DNA from: Bacteroidales bacterium
Lineage (GTDB): Bacteria > Bacteroidota > Bacteroidia > Bacteroidales > UBA932
Direction: 5' to 3'
Length of the DNA: 64,000 bases
NCBI GenBank assembly: GCA_017399905.1
Contig: JAFQAR010000031.1
Location: 1 to 64,000 of the forward strand
Positions 7,655-17,440 of the stretch are shown here, piece after piece; the stretch's first letter is position 1, and each line of letters begins with the position of its first letter. A program made the translations under genes and the position numbers. Below the pieces are notes generated by a model. That model worked only from the letters and a program-made list of their open reading frames with translations. It ran no database searches and had not been told where the DNA came from.

Positions 7655-10600
7655 CTACGCATTGGCGAGCTTCTTTGCAGCTTTGCGGGCAGCACGACGT
7701 TCCTGCCATGAAGCCATCGAAGCATATACCGTCGGGATGATCACGAGGGTCACGAGGGTCGAGATCGACAGACCCCATGCCACAACCATACCGAGAGAGC
7801 GCCACATTTCAGAACCCTCTCCCTGACCTACCGCCATAGGGATCATACCGAGGACCGTCGTCAGGGTGGTCATGAGGATAGGACGGAGACGTGACTTGGC
7901 AGCTATCACAGAAGCCTCTGCCACACTCTTTCCACGCTCACGCATGAGGATGGTGTAGTCGATGAGCACGATACCGTTCTTCACCACGATACCCATGAGG
8001 ATAAGGATACCGATCATACCCATCGTTCCGAGAGGGGTTCCGGTCACCCAAAGGCCGAGGAACACTCCCACGAAAGCGAACGGAATCGAGAACATGATCA
8101 CGAAAGGACTCATGAAGGACTCGAACTGCGATGCCATCACGATATACACGAGGATGATGATCATGGCAAGGAGCATGATAAGGTCACCGAACATTTCCTG
8201 CTGGTCCTCATAAGAACCTCCGATCTCCACTGAAAGTTCAGAAGGAATATCGGTATCGGCAAGGATGGCATCTGTTGCAGCCACCGCATCCGAAAGGGCG
8301 ACACCTGTCGCCACGACACCCGACACGGTGATGAGACGCTCACGGTTCTTTCTCTGGATCGAAGGAGGAGTCAGGGTCTCTATAACCGTTCCGACGTCCT
8401 TGATCTTCACACCCTTGCCCATGTTGTTGTATATGATGATGTTCTCGATATCCTCAATGCTTGTACGGAATTCCGGAGCATAGCGCACACGGATATCGTA
8501 CTCGTCACCGTCCTCACGGTAGAACGACTGGGTCGATCCGTTTATCGCGGCACTGAGATATGAAGCGGCAGTAGTACTGTTCAGTCCGTTTACAGCAAGC
8601 TTCTCACGGTCGAAATCCACCTGATACTCAGGAGTATACTCGTCGCGGCTGAGAAGAACCTGAGAGAAGCTTCCGTCAGCAAGCATCTTGGCCTGGACCT
8701 CTTTTGCCACACGGTCCGAAGTCTCGAAATCATAGCCGTAGATCTCGATGTCCACGGTCGAGGCACCACCCATTCCGCCGCCGCCTTCAGTCACTCTGAT
8801 CTTCTTGAATTCAGGGTAATCGGCAAGGATTCCACGTATCACGTCGGCGATTTCCGAAGTAGAACGCTCACGGTCTTCCATACTTCCGATATTGATGTTG
8901 TATGAAACGACATGGGTTCCGTTGTTCTGCATCGCCGCAAACGAGTTGTCCGAATCAGCCTGACCGAGGGCATATGAACAGTTCACAATCTCCGGAACCG
9001 CTGCTGTGAACTTGCCGTGAAGCTCATGCGCAATAGACCTTGTGATGCTCTGGCCTGTTCCGGCAGGAAGTTCGAGCTGGAGCGTGATACGTCCATCATC
9101 AGACTTAGGCATGAACTCGGTCTTGATCTGTGGTCCGATAAGGCCTATCGTACCCACGAACACTACAAGGGAAATGATGACAACTATGGTTCTGTGGCCT
9201 ATGCACCAGTTGATAAGCTTTCCGTATCCTTTCGAAATCAGGTCTATGAACTTGTTGAAGTTTCCGAAGATGAGGTCATGTATCTTACCTGTCTTAGGCT
9301 TGAAGCGCAGGAACTGCGAACAGAGCATAGGTATCAGGGTAAGTGCACCGATGGTAGACACTATCATGATGATGCTGGTGATCCATCCGAGCTGCTTGAA
9401 CATGAGGCCCGCCATACCCTTGATCATTGTCAGAGGGAGGAACACGGCAAGCATCGTCAATGTCGAAGCGATCACGGAAATACCGACCTCCTGGGTCGCA
9501 TGTACGGCAGCCTCCTTAGGTTTCGCTCCCCTTTCAAGATGGGTCGAAATGTTTTCGAGAACCACGATCGCGTCGTCCACAACCATACCGATGGCTATGG
9601 AGAGAGCCGACATGGAAACGATGTTCAATGTGTTTCCTGTAGCCCATAGATACATCAATGATGCGAGGAGGGAGATAGGGATCGCGAGCACGATGATGAA
9701 GGTCGCACGCCACCTTCCGAGGAAGAGGTAAACGACAAGCATCACGATGAGGAAGGTAACGATGATGGTCTCCTTCAATGAGTTGAGTGTGTTCAGGATA
9801 TTGTCCGAACTGTCAACGACAGTCCTGATGTGGATGTCGGAAGGCAGGTTCTTCTCGATGTTCTTCATTGCCTTCTTCACTCCTCTGATCACGTTGACCG
9901 TATTGGCGTCAGCCTGCTTCTGGATCACGATCTGAGCGCCCTGGACGCCGTTTACATATGCCTCCTGATATCTTTCCTCAACGCCGTCGACAACGCGTGC
10001 CACATCACGGAGATATATTGTCTTTCCGTTCACGTGACCCACCACGATGTCAAGCATCTGCTCGGCAGAAGTGAATTCCTTCTCCACACGGAGGGAATAT
10101 GCGTTCGAGCCTATGTCGATAGAACCTGAAGGGACGTTCCTGTTCTCGGCGGCGATGATGCCTGAAATGCCGGCAACGGTAAGTCCGTAAGCCTCGAGCT
10201 TGTTAGGGTCGCAATATACCTGGATCTCACGCTGAGGTGCACCGGCAATCGAAACCGTACCCACGCCGGATACACGTGCAAGAGGGGTCGCAACCTTGTC
10301 GTCCAGGATCTTCTCAAGGGCCTGAAGGCTCTCGTCTGCAGTGGCGGCCATGATCATGATAGGCATGTCATCTGCACTGAACTTGAAGATGACAGGAAGG
10401 GATGCACCGTCAGGAAGGACGGAATTCACCATATCCAGCTTGTCACGTACATCGTTTGTGGCGACGTCGATGTCGACACCTTCGATGAATTCAAGGGTGA
10501 TGAGCGAGATGTTCTCCTTTGAAGTGGAACTCAGGTTCTTGAGGTCGCTCACACCGTTCAGGGAGTTCTCGAGCACCTTCGTAAGGTTGGTCTCGATATC

Positions 10601-10771
10601 CTCCGCACTGGCTCCCGGATACGAAGACATCACCATGACGACATTCGCATCGAACTTAGGGAACCTGTCCAATGATATGTTAATCAGCGAGAAAACACCG
10701 AAGATCGCCAGCGCGATGAATATCAGCGAGGTGGTGACCGGATTGTTTACCGCTTTTCTGTATATGCTCAT
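7655..10771 (-). CDS. RND efflux pump, inner-membrane permease (AcrB/HAE1 family)
   Basis: A 1038-residue proton-driven RND transporter with 12 expected membrane helices and two large periplasmic loops. The proton-relay helix is visible as IGMVVDDAIVVLENI, with a second-half ILMGIVVKNGIVLIDY. The first helix starts with NPVTTSLIFIALAIFGVFSLI, and the porter domain with FPKFDANVVMVMSSYPGASAEDIE. The repeats are of the drug/amphiphile type rather than the heavy-metal CzcA type, but the substrate cannot be read. It is preceded by 6 bases from the membrane-fusion gene and forms a tripartite system with it and the TolC-like gene. Confidence 0.92.
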   Translation of the reverse strand: MSIYRKAVNNPVTTSLIFIALAIFGVFSLINISLDRFPKFDANVVMVMSSYPGASAEDIETNLTKVLENSLNGVSDLKNLSSTSKENISLITLEFIEGVDIDVATNDVRDKLDMVNSVLPDGASLPVIFKFSADDMPIMIMAATADESLQALEKILDDKVATPLARVSGVGTVSIAGAPQREIQVYCDPNKLEAYGLTVAGISGIIAAENRNVPSGSIDIGSNAYSLRVEKEFTSAEQMLDIVVGHVNGKTIYLRDVARVVDGVEERYQEAYVNGVQGAQIVIQKQADANTVNVIRGVKKAMKNIEKNLPSDIHIRTVVDSSDNILNTLNSLKETIIVTFLIVMLVVYLFLGRWRATFIIVLAIPISLLASLMYLWATGNTLNIVSMSALSIAIGMVVDDAIVVLENISTHLERGAKPKEAAVHATQEVGISVIASTLTMLAVFLPLTMIKGMAGLMFKQLGWITSIIMIVSTIGALTLIPMLCSQFLRFKPKTGKIHDLIFGNFNKFIDLISKGYGKLINWCIGHRTIVVIISLVVFVGTIGLIGPQIKTEFMPKSDDGRITLQLELPAGTGQSITRSIAHELHGKFTAAVPEIVNCSYALGQADSDNSFAAMQNNGTHVVSYNINIGSMEDRERSTSEIADVIRGILADYPEFKKIRVTEGGGGMGGASTVDIEIYGYDFETSDRVAKEVQAKMLADGSFSQVLLSRDEYTPEYQVDFDREKLAVNGLNSTTAASYLSAAINGSTQSFYREDGDEYDIRVRYAPEFRTSIEDIENIIIYNNMGKGVKIKDVGTVIETLTPPSIQRKNRERLITVSGVVATGVALSDAVAATDAILADTDIPSELSVEIGGSYEDQQEMFGDLIMLLAMIIILVYIVMASQFESFMSPFVIMFSIPFAFVGVFLGLWVTGTPLGTMGMIGILILMGIVVKNGIVLIDYTILMRERGKSVAEASVIAAKSRLRPILMTTLTTVLGMIPMAVGQGEGSEMWRSLGMVVAWGLSISTLVTLVIIPTVYASMASWQERRAARKAAKKLANA

Positions 10772-10777
10772 ATCCGA

Positions 10778-11809
10778 TTATTCGTTTACTGTAACCTTAA
10801 TGCCATCCTTGAGGCGGATCTGACCGCCGGTAACAACCTTTGCACCGTCTGAAAGGCCTTCAAGAACCTCATATTCCGCATCCATGCGGCGGCCGAGGAC
10901 AACCTTCCGGTAAGTGACGGTTCCGTCCTCGTTGAGGACATATACGAACCTCTCACCCGAGCCCTGCTGCTTCACGACAGCGACGTCAGGAATGACCACG
11001 CTGTTGTTTGAGCCGAAGTTCACCGTGACGCGGGCGAACATTCCCGGACGGAGTGTCCTGTAGTTGTTACTTACCACAACCTCCACAGTGAACGTACGTG
11101 TTGCAGGGTCGATTGTAGGATAGATCTTCTCAACCTTTCCGTAGAAGGTCTTGTCAGGAATGGCGTCTGCAGTGATAGTCACCGAGTCACCTTTCTTCAC
11201 CTTCGAATAATCAGACTCAGAGATGCCCACGAGAAGCTTCACGGGAACGATCTGCTCCACTGTGAAGATCGGAGCGCTCATGCCGTACATATCGCCTGCA
11301 TCGTAGTTGCGGGCAGTAACGACACCATTGATAGGCGAACGGAGAACGGTGTTCTCGAGGAGGTTCTCCACCTGGGTCTTCGTTACGTTATATGAAAGCT
11401 CGATGGCATCGAGATCCGACTTCGAGAGACCGCCTTCCTCGTACAGAGCCCTGAGGCGCTGAAGCTCGACCTCCTGATTCTGAAGCTGGAGCTGGGCCTG
11501 GATGAGCTGTGCCTTGTCGATTTCAGCCAGAACCTGTCCCTTTGTAACGAAATCTCCGATCTCAGCATTGATCTTGGCGATCCTGCCTGTCATCTGAGGA
11601 GCGATGTTGTTTTTCACATATGCCTGTACCGTCGATGTATATGTCGAAGTCTGAGGAACCTCACGGACGGAAACCTGAGTCACCGCTACGGTAGGAGCCA
11701 CTTCCTCTGCCACAACGGCAGTCTCGACCTTCTTGCTTGAACTGTTGCCGCACGACACAGCAAGAACTGCTGCTCCGGCAACGATGATTGTCCTGAAAAT
11801 AGTTTTCAT
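10778..11809 (-). CDS. RND efflux periplasmic adaptor (membrane-fusion lipoprotein)
   Basis: A 343-residue HlyD/AcrA-family adaptor. A lipobox is visible (AVLAVSCGNSSS, Cys20). The biotinyl-lipoyl-like halves are NNIAPQMTGRIAKINAEIGDFVTKGQVLAEID and VLRSPINGVVTARNYDAGD, separated by a short alpha-hairpin of two helices, with beta-barrel and membrane-proximal domains after it. It bridges the inner-membrane pump and the outer-membrane channel. The gap to the channel gene is 15 bases and to the pump 6 bases, so the three are cotranscribed. Confidence 0.9.
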   Translation of the reverse strand: MKTIFRTIIVAGAAVLAVSCGNSSSKKVETAVVAEEVAPTVAVTQVSVREVPQTSTYTSTVQAYVKNNIAPQMTGRIAKINAEIGDFVTKGQVLAEIDKAQLIQAQLQLQNQEVELQRLRALYEEGGLSKSDLDAIELSYNVTKTQVENLLENTVLRSPINGVVTARNYDAGDMYGMSAPIFTVEQIVPVKLLVGISESDYSKVKKGDSVTITADAIPDKTFYGKVEKIYPTIDPATRTFTVEVVVSNNYRTLRPGMFARVTVNFGSNNSVVIPDVAVVKQQGSGERFVYVLNEDGTVTYRKVVLGRRMDAEYEVLEGLSDGAKVVTGGQIRLKDGIKVTVNE

Positions 11810-11824
11810 ATATTGATTCTGTTT

Positions 11825-13360
11825 TTATTCGTTGATGAAATCCTGTCCGAGAGTCTGCTCGAGCTGAGCCTTGGCTGTCAGGAAGTTATATACGGCCTGG
11901 GATGCCGCAAGCTGAGCCTGTGTGAGTGCCAGCTGGGCGTCGTTCAGCTCTATGAGGGTGCTGCGTCCCACCTGATAAGACTTCTCCACGATGTCATAGC
12001 CCTTCTGCGCCGATGCCACGGCATCCTTCGACGCATAATAGCTCTTCATGCTTGTCTCCATCGTGTTGAGGCTCTGACGGATCGCGATCTTGAGCTGACG
12101 CTCGGTGTTCAGGGTCTGAAGCTTCACCTGCTCATACTGGTTCTTTGCCTGACGAATCTGCTGATAGCGCTTTCCGCCTGCGAAGATAGGGATGTTGAGG
12201 CTCAGGCCCACATATGAATACGGAGTCCAGCGGTACTCGCTGAAATTGAAGTCGTTGGTCATCGCATTGTAGCTAAAGTTGAATGCAACCGCAAGACTCG
12301 GGATGTTGGCATATTTCTGCACCTTGATGGTCTCTGCAAGCATCTCTGCCTGAATTGCCAGCTGCTTCATGGTCGTATTCCTGTCAAGGGAGATGCTGTC
12401 GTGCTGATGGATGTCATAGAACATGTGCTCCGACCAGTCCTCAAGATTGCCGGCAACGTCAAGATTCATATCGAGGTCCACACCAAGTACGGCCTTGAGC
12501 TGCCACTGTGCAAGAATTACAGATCCTTCCGCATTATAGACGTTAGGGATCGCATTGGCTACAGTTGTCTTGGCCCTGAGAAGCTCCATGTCGGACACCT
12601 TCTGAGCCTTGTACTTCTTCTCGGTCTCCGCAAGGTTCTGGACTGCATTCTCGTAAACCTGCTTATACACATCGAATGCCTCCTTGGCAAGAAGGGTCGC
12701 GAAATATGCGTTCTTCACCTGAGTCACCATATCCAGACGTGAAGAGCGGGCCTTCTCGACCGCAAGCTCCACATCAAGTCCTGAAATCCTTATGCTTTTC
12801 CAAAGCTGGGCATTGACAAGAGGCATGGCTGCAGAAACACCTGCACTCCAGGTATTCCAACGGCCGACTTCGAGTCCTCCGGACATGTCGACACCGGCCC
12901 CGGCCGCAGCATCACCGCTGCCTGCATCCGGTATTTCCACTCCGTCAGGAAGCTGGGTCTCGCCTCCTTCAGATCCTTCACCGCCTCCTAAGGCTCCGCC
13001 CATCGAACCCATGTCGAAGTCCATGTACATCACCTGCTTCTTGATGGTCCTCTGGTAAGCACCTGTCACATCGATCTGCGGGAAGAGGGATGCATAGCTT
13101 CCTTTCTTCGCATACTGCGTTCTCTGAATCTCCATGTCAGCGACCTTCACCGACACATTCTCGCTCAAGGCAATCTCGAGCGCCTGTTCCAATGTGATTA
13201 CCAACGGAGCCTCGGACGAATCAGCCTCTTCAAGGATAAGCTGGGCCTCGGTCTTCTGCTCCTCTGCCTTAGACTTCTCCGTCCTGTACTGAGCGAATGC
13301 TGCAGTCTGCGAAAGAAGAATTCCAGACATGATCACTGTTGTTACCGCTAATTTTTTCAT
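11825..13360 (-). CDS. TolC-family outer-membrane efflux channel
   Basis: A 511-residue outer-membrane factor with signal peptide (MKKLAVTTVIMSGILLSQTAAFA) and long coiled-coil helices in two repeats (ITLEQALEIALSENVSVKVADMEIQRTQ in the first, TMKQLAIQAEMLAETIKVQKYANIPSLAVAF in the second). A glycine- and acid-rich insert around residues 115-160 (GSMGGALGGGEGSEGG) is unusual and likely a loop. The start at 13360 is chosen at the signal peptide. It is the first gene of the efflux operon and is divergent from the AraC regulator. Confidence 0.9.
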   Translation of the reverse strand: MKKLAVTTVIMSGILLSQTAAFAQYRTEKSKAEEQKTEAQLILEEADSSEAPLVITLEQALEIALSENVSVKVADMEIQRTQYAKKGSYASLFPQIDVTGAYQRTIKKQVMYMDFDMGSMGGALGGGEGSEGGETQLPDGVEIPDAGSGDAAAGAGVDMSGGLEVGRWNTWSAGVSAAMPLVNAQLWKSIRISGLDVELAVEKARSSRLDMVTQVKNAYFATLLAKEAFDVYKQVYENAVQNLAETEKKYKAQKVSDMELLRAKTTVANAIPNVYNAEGSVILAQWQLKAVLGVDLDMNLDVAGNLEDWSEHMFYDIHQHDSISLDRNTTMKQLAIQAEMLAETIKVQKYANIPSLAVAFNFSYNAMTNDFNFSEYRWTPYSYVGLSLNIPIFAGGKRYQQIRQAKNQYEQVKLQTLNTERQLKIAIRQSLNTMETSMKSYYASKDAVASAQKGYDIVEKSYQVGRSTLIELNDAQLALTQAQLAASQAVYNFLTAKAQLEQTLGQDFINE

Positions 13361-13509
13361 TTGATTACTATACACTAAAACTAATAATTTCAAAAGGGCA
13401 ATTTGGACCGCAAAATTCGCGCCATTTCTCAAAATATCATTGGTCCAAAATTCTATAGATTTGGTTCTAAATGCTAAAATGATTACATTTGGAGCATAAA
13501 GTTACCAAA
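13361..13509. promoter_or_regulatory. Divergent control region of the efflux operon and araC gene
   Basis: The 149-bp gap holds an 8-bp inverted repeat (TTTGGACC at 13402-13409 and GGTCCAAA at 13442-13449, centres 40 bp apart), a plausible regulator site. TAGATTTG at 13456-13463 fits a -7 box for the regulator gene on the plus strand. I see no clear -7 box for the efflux operon. Confidence 0.45.
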
Positions 13510-14484
13510 ATGAAGGAAAAAAGGCAAAAAACTCCGCGTCCGGCCATTCTTTTCGGGGAAAAAAGCGTGAAAAGAGTGGGTTACATAGACAATTATATCT
13601 TTGCCTGCGAGATCGAAGGCGAAGACCGCATCACCTATCCGAAGCCTCGAAAACCGAAGTACCATCTGGTGATAATCGTCATAGAAGGCTACATCAGGAT
13701 GGTGATCAACGGCGAAGAGTTCGTCTTCGGAGAAAGGACATACGTCAACCTTCCGACATGGAGCGATGTATATGAAATCGAATACGGCAATGGATTCCGC
13801 GCCATGGTGACGGCGACCGACCGGAGCGTTGTGGAAGACATATTCAGGAACCGAAACCCGTTTCCGCCCGACTTCAAGTTCCGCATCGACCACGGACTCG
13901 GAGGAAACATAATGGAACAGGGCGACCTTGACATCCTATGCAGGGATATAAGCAACATGATAGACTCTTTGTCCAACAAGGAACATCATTTTGCGGAAGA
14001 GATAAACTATGCATATTTCTACATCCTGCTTACGGACATGGCAGACATGGTATGGAGGAGATACGGACACTTCCATCCGGACCACCATTCCGAAATGAAG
14101 AGGTCGGACGGAATCCTGAAGGAGTTCAGCGAACTGCTTGCACAGCACATCCAGAAAGAGACAAGCGTCGGTTTCTATGCGGAGAAGCTCTGCATCTCGA
14201 AGCAGTATCTTTCGCTGATCGTAAAGGAGAAGATGAAGGTCACGATAGGCACCGTACTGTCAGCCATGCGTACGGAAATCGCAGCCAGGATGCTGCGTGA
14301 CCCGGATCTGACAATCCAGCAGGTGGCGGAGAATATGTCCTTTTCGGACCAGTCCTCATTCGGAAAGTTCTTCAAGAAGCATACAGGACTCTCGCCGCTC
14401 AGATACAGGCAGAACCTAAAGAAGACACTGCTCACCCTCCGTCCGAAAGATGTGCTGGATGAAGATGTGCGCCAAATGGGCTAA
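13510..14484 (+). CDS. AraC-family transcriptional regulator
   Basis: A 324-residue regulator. The N-terminal part (about 1-200) is a cupin-like sensing domain (HLVIIVIEGYIRMVINGEEFVFGERTYVNLPTW). The C-terminal part has the two AraC helix-turn-helix motifs (SVGFYAEKLCISKQYLSLIVKEK and TIQQVAENMSFSDQSSFGKFFKKHTGLSPLRYR). An ATG at 13510 is preferred over a TTG seven codons upstream. It is transcribed away from the RND efflux operon across a 149-bp region with an inverted repeat, so control of that operon is likely. Its last 4 bases overlap the convergent editing gene. Confidence 0.88.
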   Translation: MKEKRQKTPRPAILFGEKSVKRVGYIDNYIFACEIEGEDRITYPKPRKPKYHLVIIVIEGYIRMVINGEEFVFGERTYVNLPTWSDVYEIEYGNGFRAMVTATDRSVVEDIFRNRNPFPPDFKFRIDHGLGGNIMEQGDLDILCRDISNMIDSLSNKEHHFAEEINYAYFYILLTDMADMVWRRYGHFHPDHHSEMKRSDGILKEFSELLAQHIQKETSVGFYAEKLCISKQYLSLIVKEKMKVTIGTVLSAMRTEIAARMLRDPDLTIQQVAENMSFSDQSSFGKFFKKHTGLSPLRYRQNLKKTLLTLRPKDVLDEDVRQMG

Positions 14485-15023
14485 AGCCCGGCTGTGACGT
14501 CAAGCCATTCGTATTCGCCGCCCCAGATGTCCAGGAACTTCATGAAATCCGCGTTCGAGAGCACCACGCTGGCCGTGTTGTCGCACGGGTGGAAACTTAT
14601 ACGTTCTGCTGTCTGAAGGTCCTTGTCGAGAAAGAGCTTGACGCGGTGTCCGTTAGGGAAATGCTCCTTTGTAAGCACCTCTGTCTCAGGATCATGTATC
14701 AGTCCCAGCGGAGACACCGAACCAGGAAGAAGACCCAGGCATCTTTCCATTCTTTCTGCCGATGCAAAGGAAAGCTTGCCCTGCCTGAGCATGTGCTCAA
14801 GGGAGTGTATGGCCAGTTCCTTATGACATTCGAAGACCACAAGATAGTGGCGGTTGCCCTTGTGGTTCCTGAAGAAGAGATTCTTGCAATGGACGGAGTC
14901 GATCTCCTTCCAATACTCCAGAGCCAGCCCGATGGTCGGAAGAGGAGGATGGGTATGAAGCTTATAGCCGAGGCCGTGCTTCTCAAGGAAGTCCAGGACC
15001 TCGGCGATTCTGTTGTTTTCCAT
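14481..15023 (-). CDS. Prolyl-tRNA editing protein, YbaK/PrdX type
   Basis: A 180-residue free-standing editing-domain protein of the YbaK/ProX superfamily. Such proteins hydrolyse mischarged Ala- or Cys-tRNA(Pro). The family core is visible as HPPLPTIGLALEYW, KNLFFRNHKGNRHYLVVFE and LPGSVSPLGLIHD, the last being the conserved glycine loop. The length and the split into PrdX-like segments favour the PrdX/ProXp-ala group, but substrate preference is inferred. Its start codon overlaps the lgt stop by one base (TAATG), so it is translated after lgt. Confidence 0.85.
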   Translation of the reverse strand: MENNRIAEVLDFLEKHGLGYKLHTHPPLPTIGLALEYWKEIDSVHCKNLFFRNHKGNRHYLVVFECHKELAIHSLEHMLRQGKLSFASAERMERCLGLLPGSVSPLGLIHDPETEVLTKEHFPNGHRVKLFLDKDLQTAERISFHPCDNTASVVLSNADFMKFLDIWGGEYEWLDVTAGL

Positions 15024-15904
15024 TACCTGGAGAGACTTTTTGCGTAAGATGTCGGAGCGGCCTTCTTCCTTTCAGGATGAACGATTGCGGCCGGCTGCTT
15101 CTTCACATGGCTGTATACGAGGAATCCGATGCCGAGAAGAACGAAAGGTATGCTCAGCCACTGGCCCATGTTCAGGACCATATCCTGTTCGAAGCCTACC
15201 TGAGGCTCCTTGATGAATTCGATGAGGAAACGCATTCCGAAACATCCGATGAAGAATGTTCCTATGAAGAAGCCCCTGTGCAGCTTAGGAAGCCTGTACT
15301 TGTACATGAGGATCTGGAAGACTCCGAGAAGGAAGTAGCTGAGAGCCTCATAAAGCTGGGTCGGATGCTTCGGCTCGGTCTCTCCCCTGAGTTCGAAGAT
15401 GAATCCCCATGGAAGGGATGTCACGTCTCCGTAGATCTCCGAATTGAAAAGGTTTCCCAGACGGATGAATGTCGCCGCAAAGCAGACGGCAATCGCAAGA
15501 TGGTCAAGAATCCATACGAAATCGAAATCATATTTACGTCCGTAATGTCTTGCAAACCACCACATTGCAATAAAGAGGGCTATGGTTCCGCCGTGGCTGG
15601 CCAGACCGCCTTTCCAAGGCATGAATATCTCCCAGAAACCCTGCCAGCTGCCGAGGTAGTAGTCAGGCTGATAGAACAGGCAGTGACCCAGACGGGCACC
15701 GACGATCGTACCGATGAGGAGGGTATAGAGGAGCGGATCCAGAAGAGTTTCAGGAACGCCTTCCCTTCTGAAGAACCACCTGAAAATGAACCATCCGAGA
15801 ACGAATCCGGAGATGAAGAGCAGCGAATACCACCTGAGCGACAAAGGTCCTATGCTGAATATCTCAGGATTCACATGCCAGTTTACTACCAATGCTTCAA
15901 ACAT
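15023..15904 (-). CDS. lgt: Prolipoprotein diacylglyceryl transferase Lgt
   Basis: A 293-residue inner-membrane enzyme with about seven membrane helices that moves diacylglyceryl from phosphatidylglycerol to the lipobox cysteine. The family signatures are GARLGHCLFYQPDYYL, GGLASHGGTIALFIA, FIRLGNLFNSEIYGDVT (containing the conserved RxGNxxNxE) and HPTQLYEALSYF. The start at 15904 (MFEALVVNW) is chosen because a longer frame runs back through the promoter. This enzyme is needed by the many lipoproteins of the two SusCD operons in this window. It shares a transcript with the editing gene. Confidence 0.93.
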   Translation of the reverse strand: MFEALVVNWHVNPEIFSIGPLSLRWYSLLFISGFVLGWFIFRWFFRREGVPETLLDPLLYTLLIGTIVGARLGHCLFYQPDYYLGSWQGFWEIFMPWKGGLASHGGTIALFIAMWWFARHYGRKYDFDFVWILDHLAIAVCFAATFIRLGNLFNSEIYGDVTSLPWGFIFELRGETEPKHPTQLYEALSYFLLGVFQILMYKYRLPKLHRGFFIGTFFIGCFGMRFLIEFIKEPQVGFEQDMVLNMGQWLSIPFVLLGIGFLVYSHVKKQPAAIVHPERKKAAPTSYAKSLSR

Positions 15905-15927
15905 ATTTCTTTCGTGTTTACAATCTG

Positions 15928-15960
15928 CAAAGATAACACTTAGACGTGGATTCCCGCAAA
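15928..15960 (-). promoter_or_regulatory. Promoter of lgt
   Basis: TTTG (15960-15957), 21 bases, TATCTTTG (15935-15928) on the minus strand match the Bacteroidetes promoter form; the lgt start codon lies 23 bases further on. Confidence 0.6.
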
Positions 15961-15961
15961 A

Positions 15962-15997
15962 AACTACAAAAAAGAGGTCCGACGTCTGCCGGACCTC
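15962..15997 (-). terminator. Terminator after pgk
   Basis: Perfect 8-bp stem (GAGGTCCG at 15974-15981, CGGACCTC at 15990-15997), followed on the minus strand by two T runs (15973-15968 and 15963-15957). It lies 24 bases past the pgk stop and separates pgk from lgt. Confidence 0.75.
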
Positions 15998-16020
15998 CAT
16001 ATATGGATATCGAAAGGATA

Positions 16021-17271
16021 TTACTTGCGGATAGCTGCGATACCTGGGAGCTCCTTGCCCTCGAGATACTCGAGCATTGCACCACCACCGGTAGAAACGT
16101 AGCTTACCTTGTTTGCATAACCCATCTGAGTTACAGCTGCAACCGAGTCACCGCCACCTACGAGGGTGAATGCGCCGTTCTCAGCTGTTGCCTTTGCGAG
16201 GATCTCCGCGATGCGGTTTGTACCCTTTGCAAATGCAGGGATCTCAAATACGCCTACAGGACCGTTCCAGAGGATTGTCTTTGACTTCATGAGAACCTCC
16301 TCCCATGTTGCGAGAGTGCTTGGAGCTGCATCCATGCCTTCCCAACCGTCAGGAATCTCTGTGTTGAGGCAGATCTTGGTGTTTGCGTCGTTAGAGAAAT
16401 CGTCAGCGATGACAACCTCCTTCGAGAGGTATATCTTCACGCCCTTCTCCTCAGCCTTCTTGAGTGTGTCGAGAGCGAGTTGCATCTGGTCGTCCTCGCA
16501 GAGTGAACGTCCGATCTTTCCGCCCTGAGCCTTCTTGAAGGTGTAGACCATACCGCCACCGATGATCATGTTGTCAACAGCGTCGAAGAGCTTCTCGATG
16601 ATAGTGATCTTTGATGACACCTTTGCACCACCTACGATTGCAGTCACAGGGTGCTCCGGAGTCTTGAGAACGTGGTCGATAGCCTTGATCTCGCCTTCCA
16701 TCACGTAACCGAACATCTTGTCATTAGGGAAGTAGTCAGCGATGAGGGCTGTAGAAGCGTGTGCACGGTGTGCAGTACCGAATGCGTCGTTGATGTAGCA
16801 GTCAGCATAAGAAGCGAGCTTCTTCACGAAAGCCTTCTGGTTCTCCTTTACGACAGCCTTTGCAGCCTTCTTCTCTTCGTCAGTAGCGAACTCGCCTCTT
16901 GGCTTGCCCTCCTCCTCAGCATAGAAACGGAGATTCTCGAGCACGAGGCACTCGCCCATCTTGAGGGCAGCAACCTGCTCGTCAGCAGCCTGGCAGTCCT
17001 CAGCGAACTTTACAGGTGCTCCGAGGAGTTCTTCAACGCGGCCGAGGATGTGCTTGAGAGAGAATTTCTCAGTGACGCCCTTCGGACGGCCGAGGTGAGA
17101 CATTACAATGACAGCACCGCCCTTCTCAAGAACCTTCTTGAGGGTAGGGATAGCTGCACGGATACGTGTGTCGTCAGTGATCTCCATGTTTACGTTAAGC
17201 GGAACGTTGAAGTCTACGCGGACAATCGCCTTCTTGCCGGCGAAATCGTAAGTGTCAATAAACTGTTGCAT
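16021..17271 (-). CDS. pgk: Phosphoglycerate kinase
   Basis: A 416-residue glycolytic enzyme that moves a phosphate between 1,3-bisphosphoglycerate and ADP. Family features in order are the substrate-binding [29 protein letters not shown], the [14 protein letters not shown] signature, [12 protein letters not shown] and the C-terminal nucleotide loop [11 protein letters not shown]. The length fits bacterial Pgk. It stands alone between its own promoter region and terminator. Confidence 0.95.
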   Translation of the reverse strand: MQQFIDTYDFAGKKAIVRVDFNVPLNVNMEITDDTRIRAAIPTLKKVLEKGGAVIVMSHLGRPKGVTEKFSLKHILGRVEELLGAPVKFAEDCQAADEQVAALKMGECLVLENLRFYAEEEGKPRGEFATDEEKKAAKAVVKENQKAFVKKLASYADCYINDAFGTAHRAHASTALIADYFPNDKMFGYVMEGEIKAIDHVLKTPEHPVTAIVGGAKVSSKITIIEKLFDAVDNMIIGGGMVYTFKKAQGGKIGRSLCEDDQMQLALDTLKKAEEKGVKIYLSKEVVIADDFSNDANTKICLNTEIPDGWEGMDAAPSTLATWEEVLMKSKTILWNGPVGVFEIPAFAKGTNRIAEILAKATAENGAFTLVGGGDSVAAVTQMGYANKVSYVSTGGGAMLEYLEGKELPGIAAIRK

Positions 17272-17310
17272 AATTTTATAATTGTTTCTGTAAATCTTCT
17301 ACGTCATTGC

Positions 17311-17334
17311 AAGGCCCGAGGCCGTGGCAATTTA
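17311..17334. repeat. Partial copy of the CGTCATTGC palindromic repeat
   Basis: CGTCATTGCAAGGCCCGAGG followed by CCGTGGCAAT matches the left end and inner part of the 116-bp element at 21604-21719, with the middle missing. It lies in the leader region upstream of pgk. Confidence 0.5.
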
Positions 17335-17342
17335 AATCCGAG

Positions 17343-17350
17343 CAAATTTA
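17343..17350 (-). promoter_or_regulatory. Candidate -7 box for pgk
   Basis: TAAATTTG on the minus strand fits TAnnTTTG and lies 72 bases upstream of the pgk start. No clear -33 box was found. The 5' leader would include the partial palindromic repeat. Confidence 0.4.
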
Positions 17351-17393
17351 GCAATTATTTTTTAAAGATGACCATCAGCATAAAAAGAAAACG

Positions 17394-17401
17394 TATCTTT
17401 G
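17394..17401 (+). promoter_or_regulatory. Candidate -7 box for the methyltransferase gene
   Basis: TATCTTTG on the plus strand fits TAnnTTTG and lies 39 bases upstream of the start codon at 17441. The -33 region has no clear TTTG. Confidence 0.5.
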
Positions 17402-17440
17402 CCACGTTAATGCCGTTTATAACCAAACACCACCCCGTTT

